From positions 1 through 57,363 of the forward strand of contig CAJVPJ010000046.1 in the NCBI GenBank assembly GCA_910592205.1: a stretch of 57,363 nt of DNA, read 5' to 3'. Below, piece after piece: positions 27,401 to 39,343 of this stretch. Below the pieces are notes generated by a model that was given only the letters and a program-made list of their open reading frames with translations, searched no databases and had not been told where the DNA came from. This stretch comes from Paraglomus occultum (taxonomy: Eukaryota; Glomeromycota; Glomeromycetes; Paraglomerales; Paraglomeraceae). The translations under genes were made by a program, and so were the position numbers. Numbering within the stretch: position 1 is the first letter of the stretch; every line of letters starts with the position of its first letter.

Positions 27401-29066
27401 TTTACGCGAATTAGGCATAATGACTATATAATTCAATTTTGTGATTTTAGGCACATGCAAGACGATTTGACCAAAGGCTTGCGCATACTAAATCAACTTG
27501 CCAAAAAACTTCGGGGAAAACGTATCGAACGAGGAGCTTTGACTCTTGCCAGTCCAGAGGTTCGATTCAAGTTAGAGAATGATTCTCAAGATCCCCTTGA
27601 CGTTGGTATCCTTTATTGTGAAAGTATGTTACTTTGCAGTCTTAGAAGTATCCTTAGCAGCCGAAGAAATGAAAGAATTACGCGAAACCAATGCGCTAGT
27701 GGAAGAGTTTATGTTACTAGCCAATATATCTGTTGCCGAGGAGATTTTTAGGAAGTTTCCAGCTTCATCTTTACTGAGGTAAACTAAATTGAAATTTCGC
27801 TTGACGTGTTTCTTACGTACAGGTTAATTTACTGCAAACGTTATAACTGTAAAATCAGGAAACATCCTCCTCCGACTTCATCGAAATTAGAAAAATTGTC
27901 GAAAGCCATAGATGAATTCGGATTAACGCTTCAGTATGATTCCTCAAAAGCTCTTGCAGAATCCTTGGATAAAGCTGTTGTAAGTTTTCCCGGGCAACTG
28001 ACAATAAATATTTGAGATTGTACATTCATAACTAGCATACTTTTGACTACAGATTCCGCAAGAACCTTATTTCAACACGCTTTTAAGGATTCTCACTACT
28101 CGATGTATGATGCAAGCAACATATTTTTGTTCCGGCAGTATACCTCAGAAGGAGTTTATGCACTATGGTCTCGCTACTCAAATATATACCCATTTTACAT
28201 CTCCTATTAGAAGATACTCGGGTAGGTATGATTAAGCTGTTTGCTTTTCTCTCGGACGGACTTACTTATTATCACATTTCGTGCACAGATATAGTGGTTC
28301 ATAGACTGTTAGAGGCATGTATTGATGAGAACTTATCATACGGAAGTGAATTAACGGACATTAAAAAGATAACTCAATTATGTGAAGGTAAAGTAACTAA
28401 TATATTACGTGCTATCTTATGATAAAACAAAAATGAAAAAACAACACAACATGAGTGATAAGGAATAAGAAACGTGGATATACCGGTTTGAAGGTTTTTA
28501 CTCAGCTCGTTTATTTTTGCGCTATTGGAATAGTTTTGAATTATCGTCACAGGATGGCTCAACAGGCCGCTCGAAGTTCAGTAGAGTTGCATACACACCT
28601 GTTTTTTAAAAACAGGAAAGAAAAGAATGAGGGCTTTGTCACACGCACATTGAAGAATGGATTTATTGCTTTAATTCCACGGTTAGTACTGATGATATTC
28701 CATCAAGATTTAAGCGACTCTACTGAAAATATTCTTAAATTTATTAGTTATGGAATAGAGGGTATTGTTTTAGCTGCTCAAAAGCCAGGCCTGATATCTC
28801 CAGTTGTGTACAATACACGCACAAATAGTCTTGACTCAACGTCTAGCTCAACGAAAATCAAGTTATTTGACAAAGTTTTGGTTCAAATAAGTGTAGATGA
28901 AGATCTTGTCGGGGAAGGAGCAGGAGGCATGAGACAGAAACTGAGAATAGAACTAGTTGAGCCTTTTATATTTGGTTTTAGTGTATCGGTAAGCGAGGAG
29001 AATAATAGTGTAAGACGATCCGATGAAGAGATTGGTATTCAAGTAAAGCGAATGAAGATGGACTAG
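24452..29066 (+). CDS. dis3: DIS3/Rrp44 exosome catalytic ribonuclease
   Basis: The catalytic subunit of the RNA exosome, with 3'-5' exonuclease and PIN endonuclease activity in nucleus and cytoplasm. The 21 exons sum to 2,907 nt (968 residues), close to human DIS3: 24452-24664, 24936-25093, 25173-25228, 25294-25428, 25510-25613, 25699-25770, 25840-25996, 26078-26207, 26294-26473, 26537-26754, 26824-26892, 26962-27087, 27151-27203, 27271-27377, 27451-27605, 27661-27778, 27859-27979, 28053-28221, 28289-28387, 28534-28681, 28748-29066. The order is N-terminal CR3-like region, PIN domain ([10 protein letters not shown]), two cold-shock domains, RNB domain with the [13 protein letters not shown] active-site cluster, and a C-terminal S1 domain with a basic tail (VKRMKMD). 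The aspartates needed for RNB catalysis are present. The start at 24,452 matches the conserved N-terminus [11 protein letters not shown]. The acceptor before exon 16 is the least certain junction. Confidence 0.95.
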
Positions 29067-32000
29067 ATCCTGATCAGCTCACTCCGATAATATATTTTGA
29101 CGTGTTATAATGTAAATCGAATCTAGCAGCAGACGAAACCATGCGAGTAGAATATATGGCTATAACACATTTCAGGATCTGTTGAGGCATCAGGTGATTT
29201 GAATGTGTTAAAATAAATTCTGAACCATCGAACGAGGGAATGCATTGTGAATAATATCTACAGAAATTCGCCACCTTTATTCTGTTAGGGATTATTTTGA
29301 TTCGTGATTGGATCATCGTCTGATGAAAGTATTTAAACTATTCCATCGTATGTGGATTAGATCATCATATATTACGCCGACATAGAGATGTAAATCGAAC
29401 TGTTTAGGAAAAAAGTTGAGGGCATAGTAAACACCATATTTATGTACGCGCTATCGTGTTTAAAATTAATTAAGATAAGAATTGCCCATATCACCTTTTA
29501 TTAATTAATCATTATTATCGCATTGTATGCTCGCGTTCTATTTCCATGCAATCAAATTGAAATTTAAGATCAGATGTAATACTACAGTACATTGGGCACC
29601 AAAAAGTTTGTAATAAAACTTTTAGTGTTGTACTGAGGGTACGATAACAATGCTTGTTACATTGATTTGAGCAACTTGATTATACTTTTTGAAAAAAAAA
29701 AGATAGACAAAATACGCCAACGTTATTATATCACAGCAGTTTAATGAAGTGGGCAGTAGGTAAATGCATATATGGTCATACATTTTTTCCTCTTGTAATT
29801 TGTAAAGTGTTACTTTGTCAAATGTAGCTTTATAACAGTAATAAATTTTTTGGTTTCATACCTTTTATTATTGATTCACAAAAAGACTTTTTGTTGCTTC
29901 TGAATGAGCTCGTGAGTATATAAAATGCACAAGCTTTATTAATAAAAGCGACAGGAACCTACAATTATTATTACCGCCGACTTCTTCGTTATAATGTAAG
30001 CAGATAAATATCGGTAATAAAATTTATAGTAATTCGTTCTTATACTAGACGGGTATAGTCAAAGCTCACTATAATAAGATACGTTACAACGGAAACGCGA
30101 TATGAAAAAACTTTATTGTCACAATTTGTAATAGATCATACATGCTATTATGAAAAATCCTGTGCTTTTACAGATTGTGCCCAATTTTCTGTTAGACAGT
30201 AAAGCCCGTTTTAACGAAAAGTTTCGTTTCGCCAAATAACTCGTTAAAGAGTTAATGCGGGACTCCTTCGTCAAGAGGAAATTTATTTTCCAATATTAAT
30301 ATCATCTTCCCGTTCCTTCTTGTTTAATTGTTTTCAATCCTCTGTTTTTACTGGTACAATATGTTTAAAGCATTTGTTTACGCAGTTACTCTGAGAACAA
30401 ACTTTGACGCTTGGATTTTGCTGCTGACAAAATAAGGCAAGGTTATCGAGAGCTGTTACAGCTATAATAATAACGAATTGTTATGATAAACCGAGCTTTG
30501 TTATAATAAATCAAACGTCATCATGCCAATACGCCAATTTACATCGTTATATACGTCTTAATTATAAACCTTTCTTCAATTGAGAGCTAAAACACATATA
30601 ATGAGTTGGTTTCATAAGAACTCGTTCTTTGTCGTTGTTAAACCGGACTTTACTGTGTATAATGCGCGTTTCCAGAAAAAGCAATCGACATTTACCAATT
30701 ATTATGGAACTATTTGCAGCCAATAGAAGTTTGAAGACATAAATCGCATGCACCCGCTATTATTATTATGTATTAATAATAGTTGCACAAAATGTTGCAC
30801 ATGTTACTAGAACCAATTTGTAGATGTAGAACTAAATTGCGGGTTGGATTTTGTTCATTATGTTCACAACGTTGTGTGGCAGAATTCTTATACTAATAGA
30901 CTTGACTTTCATAAATTTCTAGGTTCGTGAACGAATTATTCCTCTAGCAAGCAGTAATCAATTTACAGCAATACTCTTGCCGAGGCACTAAGCAGTTAAT
31001 TTTGAATTTACTGGCGCATTACAAAATCTATCAGAATATTTATTGTGTTACTATGCGTGTATTAGATACGATCGACAAAAACGATTTTCGCGCCTCTTTC
31101 AAATGCTTAAAATTTCGTCTTCACCAATATGTCGCGTAAAAGCGTATCTATTCCCAAATTTATTTAAATAATCCAAATCTGTGTGCATATTTTCTTCATT
31201 ATATTAAACAGGATGTCAAATGTTATGCATAGGATCCGCAAACGCCAATTCTTCCACGCAGTCGTTCTGCAGTATAATCACCATCCATATTATGTTAATA
31301 AGTTAGCACTCTAATAAACATAGCAAGTTAATCTGGTAACCAATGGCGATGAAATCTCTTACTGTTTTGATTTATTAAATATAGCAACGGAAATGCTTTG
31401 AAAGAAACCCAATTTTGTCTAATTTAGACTTGTTAGTCGCTGACATATGACAAATGTTTGTTACCGTCGTCCGTCTTTTCTATTATTAACGCAGGATGGC
31501 GTTTTTCGTCTGCTCTGGTAGATGCCAAGTTTTTCTATGCGCAATGTCTTTCAAGTATATTGTTTGTCCTGGATAAATGCAAACTGTTTAGTATGTATCA
31601 CTCTGTTTGAATGTTATACTGGCTTGCTCGCTGGCCCGCTCGGTTAGTTGTATCACCCTTGTAGACAGAGCGGCATGAACTGATTGGGCATTTCTCCTTG
31701 AACAAACACATGTACGACATGTCCTCACCCAAAAAACAGTTAGAATTTGTATTTGAAGTACGGAAGGTATTCAATGATTCCAAGTTTCTCTTACTAACAA
31801 CAATCAGCGTCATAGAGTAGTTACATTAGAATTTGACTCGCTTACTCTTTATTAACTATAATTAATTCCTTCGGTTTACCATTTGTTCTTCAGTCTCGTT
31901 CTCATCCACACATTTTGAGAAATAAGGAACGACCAATACAAGCACAGCACACTTAGGCACCCGAAGTTAACAGTAACCACCGCTTTCTACAACCCAATAG

Positions 32001-32073
32001 TACCATTATATAAGAAACACCTTGTATCTACTCCTAATATCCACGTTGATAAAACATACCGGAGTTTAAATAT
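29067..32073. other. Fungal intergenic region
   Basis: No supported gene. Short terminal-repeat-like pieces occur at about 29,590 (GGGCACCAAAAAGTTTG, the same family as the element at 36,941-37,136), at about 30,065-30,095 and 30,480-30,515, and at about 30,200-30,265. The last few hundred bases should contain the promoter and 5' UTR of the kinase gene. Confidence 0.5.
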
Positions 32074-35000
32074 ATGACTTCAGAAATAGCAATCCCCTCG
32101 CCTACGCCCGCTCGCCTTAATGCTCAACAACATAGAGCACGAAAGCCCTCGTTTAGTGTCAGCAAGACTGATCTATTACTAGAAACGTTGAGAGAAGAAC
32201 AAGTGTCTAGTAGTCAACGAGCTGCCAGAGAATTTATTGAACAGACATTAGACATAAAACTACTTGGCAGTAATCTACACGAGTCTTTGAAAGATGGTGT
32301 TGTCTTATGCAGGTAATTATGACAAAAAATTGCGTTTGCTTAATTATATGAGATGGTAGAGCGCGTTAATTAGAAAGAATACCATGACCGGAAGATTAGG
32401 CGTAGGATTGCGTGTTCGGCTACACGATTCATAGCTAGTGAATAATTTGCAATATATGATGTCATCTGTATTTATAAGTTACATAAACTCGTTTGCTGTG
32501 GACATCTTGTGTTGCTGCGTCTCGTTATTTATTGCAATATTTGGCTATTGCTAACCATGTTAGATTATATTCTCTTTATTTAGTTTAATGAATCGGTTAA
32601 AGCCTAACTCAATACCACAAATCAGTCGAAAAAACTTACCTTTTGTCAAGGTACAAGAGGACCTTATACTTTGTAATTACCGCATTTGCATTGATTAACC
32701 AATTTTTGTTATAACCAAATAGATGGAGAACATACATAACTTCTTGAATGCAGCTCGACAGGTAAGATTCTAGTATGCTCCTCATGAACGTTACTTATGG
32801 ACACGATGTGATCTAACAGATCTACCAATGCTAATATTACAGTTTGGTCTACATAACTCTGACTTATTTGAAACAGTTGATTTGTTTGAGGGAAAAGATA
32901 TGGAGAGGGTGTGTATTAGTAGACTATGACACGGGTGATATCAGACTTGTATAACCATTGCTATTACTGTCGACACCATGTTGTTATTGTCAAGTTGGTA
33001 ATTACGGCATTTTTATTAACACGCATCATTATTTAGGTCGTGGCAACCATCTTAGCATTAGCACGGATTGCTGCTGGTAAATATACTTGCCGACGGTCAG
33101 ACGTATCAATAGAAAAGCATAATACGAAAGAACAAGGAAGATTTAAAGAAAACACAGAACAACCCAATAAAATAGAGAATCAATTACCGAGTTCTCACGG
33201 AGCAATACCTAATAGTGAAATAAGTCGGCGAGCACGTGGTGATTCACGGAGATTAACTCAGCCCCCAACAGACGGGGACCAGGTGATCATAGATGCAGTA
33301 AAGAAGTCACGAAGGCACTCTTTAGCTGATACTAAATTTCGTATGGAAAGAACACTTAATGAACGGTCTATAGCGGAACGGACAATTGCTGAGACTGAAT
33401 GGACATTGCCTCCTACACACCGACAGAACTCTGTCACAAATGGTCAGCTAGAGAGAAATTCTAGTGCACCAGAATTATTTTCAATGGACGAGAATGTTGC
33501 AAGCGAAGAAACAAATCTTCAGAAGAAGAGGCCTAGTTTACGTAAAGTAGTAACTATGGGGCAATTATTTACCAAAGTAAATGAAAATGATCAAGACGAA
33601 TCCGAATTTATTGATAATCAGATACCACCATTGCCATCTTCAGCAAGCATTGAGAAATCTGAGAACGATATTGGATTAAAAATTTCGCGAAGATCTAGTC
33701 ACATTAAGACTCACGTACGATATAAGAGTGATAGGACCGCAGAGATATCGTTTAACAAAAATGATCGAATAATGGCATTTCCAGAAGTTCGACCTCGTAG
33801 AGAGAGTTTAGTGGGAACAAGTTTGCTTACTACAGATATAAGAGATCGTGAAAAGCTTGTACTTATGGAGGATGGTCAAATAGTGGCTCAATACCAATTA
33901 GGTAACTGTATTGGGAAAGGACAATTTGGGGCTGTATATAGAGCCCTCCATCTCGGCACTGGACAAATGGTGGCTGTTAAACGCATAAAATTAGACGGGA
34001 GGAAAGATGAGGAAATTCAACAACTCATGCAGGAAGTCGAGTTACTCAAGTCTTTATCTCATCCTAGTGTTGTAAAATATGAAGCATATATAATGACGGA
34101 AGATTATATCAACATTATTCTCGAATACGCAGAGAATGGTTCTCTTTTAAATACTCTGAAGTCGTTTGGTAATTTCCCCGAAAAACTCGTTGCCTCTTAT
34201 GTGGTCAAAATTCTAGAGGGTTTAAGTTATCTTCACAACAAACACGTTGTTCATTGTGATTTGAAAGCAGCTAATATTCTTACAACTAAGAATGGCAATG
34301 TAAAATTATCTGACTTTGGAGTCTCGTTGAACTTAAAAATGATGGAGAAAGTTAATACAGATGTTGCTGGAACGCCCAATTGGATGGCTCCTGAAGTAAT
34401 AGAACTCAAAGGTGCATCTACAGCGTCTGATATATGGTCGCTTGGATGTACTATAATCGAATTGCTTACTGGTAAGCCACCATACGCCGATTTAATGGCA
34501 ATGACAACATTATTTCGTATAGTTGAAGATGAGTGTCCACCTATACCTTCGACAATATCTGAAGAGTTGGACGATTTTCTTCGCCTATGCTTCCGCAAAA
34601 ATTCAGCTGCTCGGCCGACTGCTAACGAATTATTCAAACATCCATGGATATTGAATAACTGGTCTATGCGGGAATTACGCCCTCAGGATTCTCTACCTTT
34701 TATTCGTCGAATTACATCAGAGAACAATATCCCTGACATGTCTTCTTTGACCAATTCTGCAACCACTACTCCGAACAACCCACTGGATGAAAATGGAATT
34801 GACACGGATCCAAGAATTTCATATTATAATCCAGTGCTTTTTGCTGCCTCTCCACCAATATCGCCTGTAGGAAGTCCTATTACGACACCTCATTTGGCCT
34901 TCGCTCCTCCACAACCGCAAACCAAAATGTATGTTGCCACGCCTCTTATTCCACATCGTTTTGTGAAAAATTCATTCAGCAAACGTAAGTATTGATAATT

Positions 35001-35918
35001 AGGCGAAGAACACGTCTGTTATATTAAATATGTATGCATGCGAACGCCTAGCGTCGTAATGCACATCGAAATCTATTGAATATGACTAATTCGATCATAT
35101 AATATTAGCCGTCGAGTGTAGGATATGTCACCACACTGTGAAGAGTAAAGTAGTCATGTGTGAAGGTAAGAATTTTATTCGCCGAGGAAGTGATATAAGA
35201 ACTTCAACTTAACACAATCCACTTGTCCTGTAACAGAATGCAATATGGTCTGTCATTCAAAGTGTCAAGGCGAGGCACCATTTCCATGCTCATTACCAAA
35301 TAGAAAGATTATGTATACTTCTCTTGGCGTGGTAAGTCGTATTGTAATTTACGATATTGCGAACAGACATAAATTATTATATTGCACCACGTAAACTAAC
35401 TCCTCTGCTGTCCTTTTGCTTACCTCCCGTCGTTGATGACACTCTTGAAGATTGATGATTCTCTTCCATCTCGCGTAAATAGTATAAACAGCAGTTCTTC
35501 TGATCCCGATGTTCAACACACGTCGAATGTTTCACCAATCCCGATTACTGCCACTCTCCATCGACCACCGTCTGCCCCCCCTACTCCAACAAAACGCCAT
35601 CCTTCCCGTTTCAAGCGTCCCAATAAGAAAGATGATTCTGTTAATTCAACTTCTTCCATCACTGACAGTATTGACTCATCCGCTTCTGGCTCAAGTTCGC
35701 GTCCAGGGGAGGCGAACTCGAGCTGGAATGGACGACCATTGTCAACCATAAGTATCGAGGAGAATCGAATAGTTATTAGAGATTTTGTTAAGACTGATGG
35801 AAATGTGAGTAGCGTCAATGCGAGTGGAAGTGGAGGAAAGAGTGCAAAGAGTATAGGGTTGAGATTGAAAAAGAGGATGAGCAGTGGGAAGAATGACCAA
35901 GAGTGTCTACTAATGTGA
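32074..35918 (+). CDS. Cdc15/Cdc7/SepH-like kinase with CH, C1 and CaaX elements
   Basis: Eight exons (32074-32312, 32584-32650, 32723-32761, 32843-32908, 33037-34984, 35109-35165, 35237-35331, 35451-35918) give a 992-residue frame. Residues about 48-150 are a calponin-homology domain split over exons 1-5. A Ser/Arg-rich linker follows. The kinase domain (about residues 420-680) has GKGQFGAVYRA, the VAVKR lysine, HCDLKAANIL with Cys in place of the usual Arg as in fungal SIN/MEN kinases, DFG and MAPE. Exons 5-7 encode an atypical C1 zinc-binding domain (H-x12-C-x2-C then C-x2-C-x4-H-x2-C-x7-C). The last residues are a basic stretch and ECLLM, a CaaX box. The family starts septation or mitotic exit from the spindle pole body. 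The CH domain may add actin binding and the CaaX box membrane attachment; both are inferences. Confidence 0.9.
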
Positions 35919-36513
35919 AGGAATCTGATGTGTATTATTCTGAAATGTATTATTTAAATTAATTTTGGGACTTACTGAACCCTTCTGTGATATACACATT
36001 TTTTTTGTAACATAATTTTTTTTATTTCGCCTTCTCGTAGTTGTCTCTATTTGTTTCACCAAAATAGTAATTATAATTAGAAAGCTAGTTTGCAGGACGG
36101 ACAGACGTCAGACACCTGCTGAAAATTTCTTATATACTTTTCTGACGAACTCTGTGCTCTACTGCCTTTCTAACACTCAATACAGAATTCATATTTTTTT
36201 GGTAAGATATTCCATCCATCTATATAACCTGACAAAAACGAAAATGTGCTATAAAAAGACAGGATCTGGCCAGTTAACTGATGAACGGTTTGACTTTTTG
36301 TGCGGATGATTTCTAAACCCCCGTAGTAACATTTTGCATCAATAACAAAGTTATTCTAAGTAAACGCGTAATTTTCGCCAAATCTCTGAAAAACCTTCCG
36401 AGGTAGTATTAAGCTTCGTATTGTTTGTCTCTTATAAATAACAGTATTTTTTGCATGAAGTAATGTATCTATGGTCCGGTGCAAAAAGATAGATACCTCT
36501 CAATTTTAGACCA

Positions 36514-36786
36514 TCCCCTAGCATAAATTACCGGATGTCTTGTCAAACACATAGTAAAACATGAAATTCTTATTTTTTCAAAGAGCTTTACTGCACGTAT
36601 TTTACTATGTAAGTCACGACGATTTTTTTATGACACTGTTTACATTACACATAATGTAACATAGATGCTGTCACTTTGTTGAACTACAAGTTTCAAAAAT
36701 GCCGTGCAATAAAGCTCTTTGAAAAATAAAAATTTCACATGTTTTACTATGTGTTTGACAAGACATACGGTAATTTATGCTAGGGA
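36514..36786. mobile_element. Inner long-terminal-inverted-repeat MITE
   Basis: Arms of about 85 bases face each other: 36,514-36,599 and 36,702-36,786. They share CTAGCATAAATTACCG and TCTTGTCAAACACATAG. The centre is about 100 bases and non-coding. The two arms could fold into one long hairpin. Confidence 0.75.
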
Positions 36787-36940
36787 AGTGTATAGTACAT
36801 CACTTAACTTGTTTGAAAATGTCTCTATTCTCGCGCTGCTCCTCTAACTGAAAACAAAAAAAATAACGATTTTTATCAAAAGTTCACACTACGCAAGCGT
36901 TCTGGGGGGGGGGGGGGTTTCAGAAAACGATGAGCATGTA

Positions 36941-37136
36941 CAGTGGGTACCAAAAAGTTTGTAAATTTTGTAAATACAATAACTTTTTATTTTTTGTATT
37001 TACAATATAAGTACTCATGCTTTTTAATTAAGTTGAAGCAAAGTAGTTGTATTTATTGGACAACATACGCTATTGTTACAACACTGCAGTCTAATAAAAG
37101 TGCTCTTGATTTACACAAACTTTTTGGTACCCCCTG
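36941..37136. mobile_element. 196-base MITE with TA target duplication
   Basis: The terminal repeats CAGTGGGTACCAAAAAGTTT and CAGGGGGTACCAAAAAGTTT (the latter on the minus strand) are bounded by TA at 36,939-36,940 and 37,137-37,138. A related end occurs near 29,590, so the family has more than one member in the window. Confidence 0.8.
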
Positions 37137-38691
37137 TATGTTTATCTAATTTTTTAAGATAATATGGAATCCAGTGAGTAAATTTTAATAAAAAGTTTAT
37201 TTGCAATAATCTGAGGTATCTCTTTTTGCACCGGACCATATTTGAATAATGAGAAATCTTCGATCTCAGTGTATTTGATAACGTCTTCAGAGAATTACCT
37301 CGACATAAAATACTAATAATAATATTAGTTGTTAACTCATTGAGTCTATTGTTATAAAAATTAAGTAAATAATTGGTTACCTCTGCTGAGTTTATCAACA
37401 TAAATAAATAACACAAAAAAGGAAACAACTTTGCTGCGAGATATACGCATTCCTTAACGAAAACCTTCATAATTTGAGCTAAACAAATTGATATCTCGTA
37501 GTACCTTTCTCTTAACTATTTTTGTAGTGTTGGTTTTCTTTGGCATTCTGGCGTGCATTAATTAAAATTGGACTTAAAGTGATTACTAGATTTGGAACCT
37601 TCCTCAGTACATGTATTACGTAGTATCCATCAACTACCAGGTTTTAACATAAATCCTTCGGGCTGTAAGCGTTTTTTGTACAATTAGCGTTTTTTGTACG
37701 TGATTGACACTACAGTGAAGCAGAAATTGGAATCAGCTGACGAATAAGCTTATCGAAGTTATAATTTTTAGGAGTGTTGATAAGTTTTCAAACAGGTGTG
37801 CTTGACTAACTATTATTACGCAATAAATTCTGAGTGCTCTTCTTCTCCTATCAGATTTAGCAGTCACTGTAGGGAAAACGCGCTCATTAGTTATTCATTA
37901 TTTGTATTACCAAATATGATAAGTCGTTATTGTTAGCTAGATACACTCGCCAATCACACAAAGTTTATTTTCGTAGATAAACTAGGGAGCAAACCTAAGT
38001 TACTTTTATGTGGTGATTATAGAACGCGCTCTGCTACAACAGTAAAAGTCCGCTTTAACGAAACATTTTATGAAACCAATTTACTGTACGTCACCGGGCA
38101 AAATAAATGTAGAACAATGTATTACTATGTAAGTCACAACGATTTTGTACCGTTTTGAAGCTGTAGTTCGATAAAGCGGTAGTAGCTACCATGAAAAAAA
38201 TTTTCTTTCTGACTTTGCAGGATATCGTCGTAGCTTTGAAATAAAGTCGTATAAATGTCGTATATTATCAGCCTTTCTATTATTCGAAACATCGAAATAA
38301 AAAGGAGCTAGCAAGATACTCAAAGTTGAATAGACGCTCCCATTATAGCTAATAGCGCGCAGGCTAGCTATGAGATCCATTATAACGTTTTTGGCAATAC
38401 CGTAGATATACTACTATTTTATTAAAATAATGAAAAGTTTTGTAAATCGATGATTTACGGGATGTGTACTCCTTAAAATGATGATTGGTAACCAAGGCCC
38501 ATTTCCATTTTCAGGCAGGTCAATTTCCCCTTATTTTGTAACTAAATGCGTACATGATCTGCGACTGACTAACCGATCACATTTTTGGCGGAAATTCTAA
38601 TATACACTCAATTGAGTACAACTTTATTGCCAAGCTACCCAGGAGGGCTAAAGCTAGTTTTAACATGATACAGGATTAGAATTCTAATATA

Positions 38692-39144
38692 CACTCACCT
38701 ACCAAAAGTATTGGCGATTTATGTCGATCGAATAGTAAAACATATTTAAATTTTGAACCCCCATATTTTACATATTTACTATGTAAGTTGTAATAATTTT
38801 TATACGGTTTTTAAGATAATTGATTTTATTTTTCAGGGAAACAAGGATAAATCCAGTTCGTTATCATTTTGCAGCTATACAGTCTGTTAAAATGGCGGTA
38901 TCTATGTTAAACATATGAAATGTTATGAAAGTCTATATGTCCCATTGATACTGTTACTTCAACGGACTGTATAGCAACAAAATGATAAGGGACTGGGTTT
39001 TCCTGAAATTATCTTCAAAACCGTATAAAAATTATTGTAACTTACATAGTAAATATGTAAAATATGGGTGTTCGGAAAAAGTAAAATTTAATATGTTTTA
39101 CTATTTGATCGACATAAATCGCCAATACTTTTGGTAGGTGAGTG
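38692..39144. mobile_element. 453-base palindromic MITE next to the RUS gene
   Basis: Both ends read CACTCACCTACCAAAAGTAT inward and are flanked by TA (38,690-38,691 and 39,145-39,146). The arms continue with high similarity for about 200 bases, including CAAAATGATAA-type segments near the middle. The element is non-coding and lies about 200 bases upstream of the RUS start, so it may overlap the promoter. Confidence 0.8.
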
Positions 39145-39343
39145 TAGTTATGTCCATGAATAGCTGTTATTTCAACAAGCACTGCTACAAACCTTTTTAG
39201 CAATAGTGTTATTAGTAGGTGGAGTATGTTTCTCCACTTTGTTCCCACTTTTCATTACCTAAACTAAAGATAAACCTAAATTTGGAAGGTGAACAAAATC
39301 GGAATAGAGTCCAAAACTCTGTGGTAATTTTTCGTAGGAAATT

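Larger units (their letters stand above)
36472..37238. mobile_element. Outer MITE-like element with TA target duplication
   Basis: The ends are inverted repeats beginning TGGTCCGGTGCAAAAAGA, each flanked by TA (36,470-36,471 and 37,239-37,240). This is the insertion signature of the Tc1/mariner superfamily. There is no transposase frame inside. Two smaller elements are inserted within it. Confidence 0.75.
35919..39343. other. Intergenic region filled with small inverted-repeat transposons
   Basis: No host gene is visible. At least three MITE-like elements, two nested inside a third, occupy 36,472-37,238, and another occupies 38,692-39,144. A run of 14 G at 36,904-36,917 lies inside the nested block. 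Segments near 38,040 (AGTCCGCTTTAACGAAAC) again resemble pogo/Tigger ends. Confidence 0.65.
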
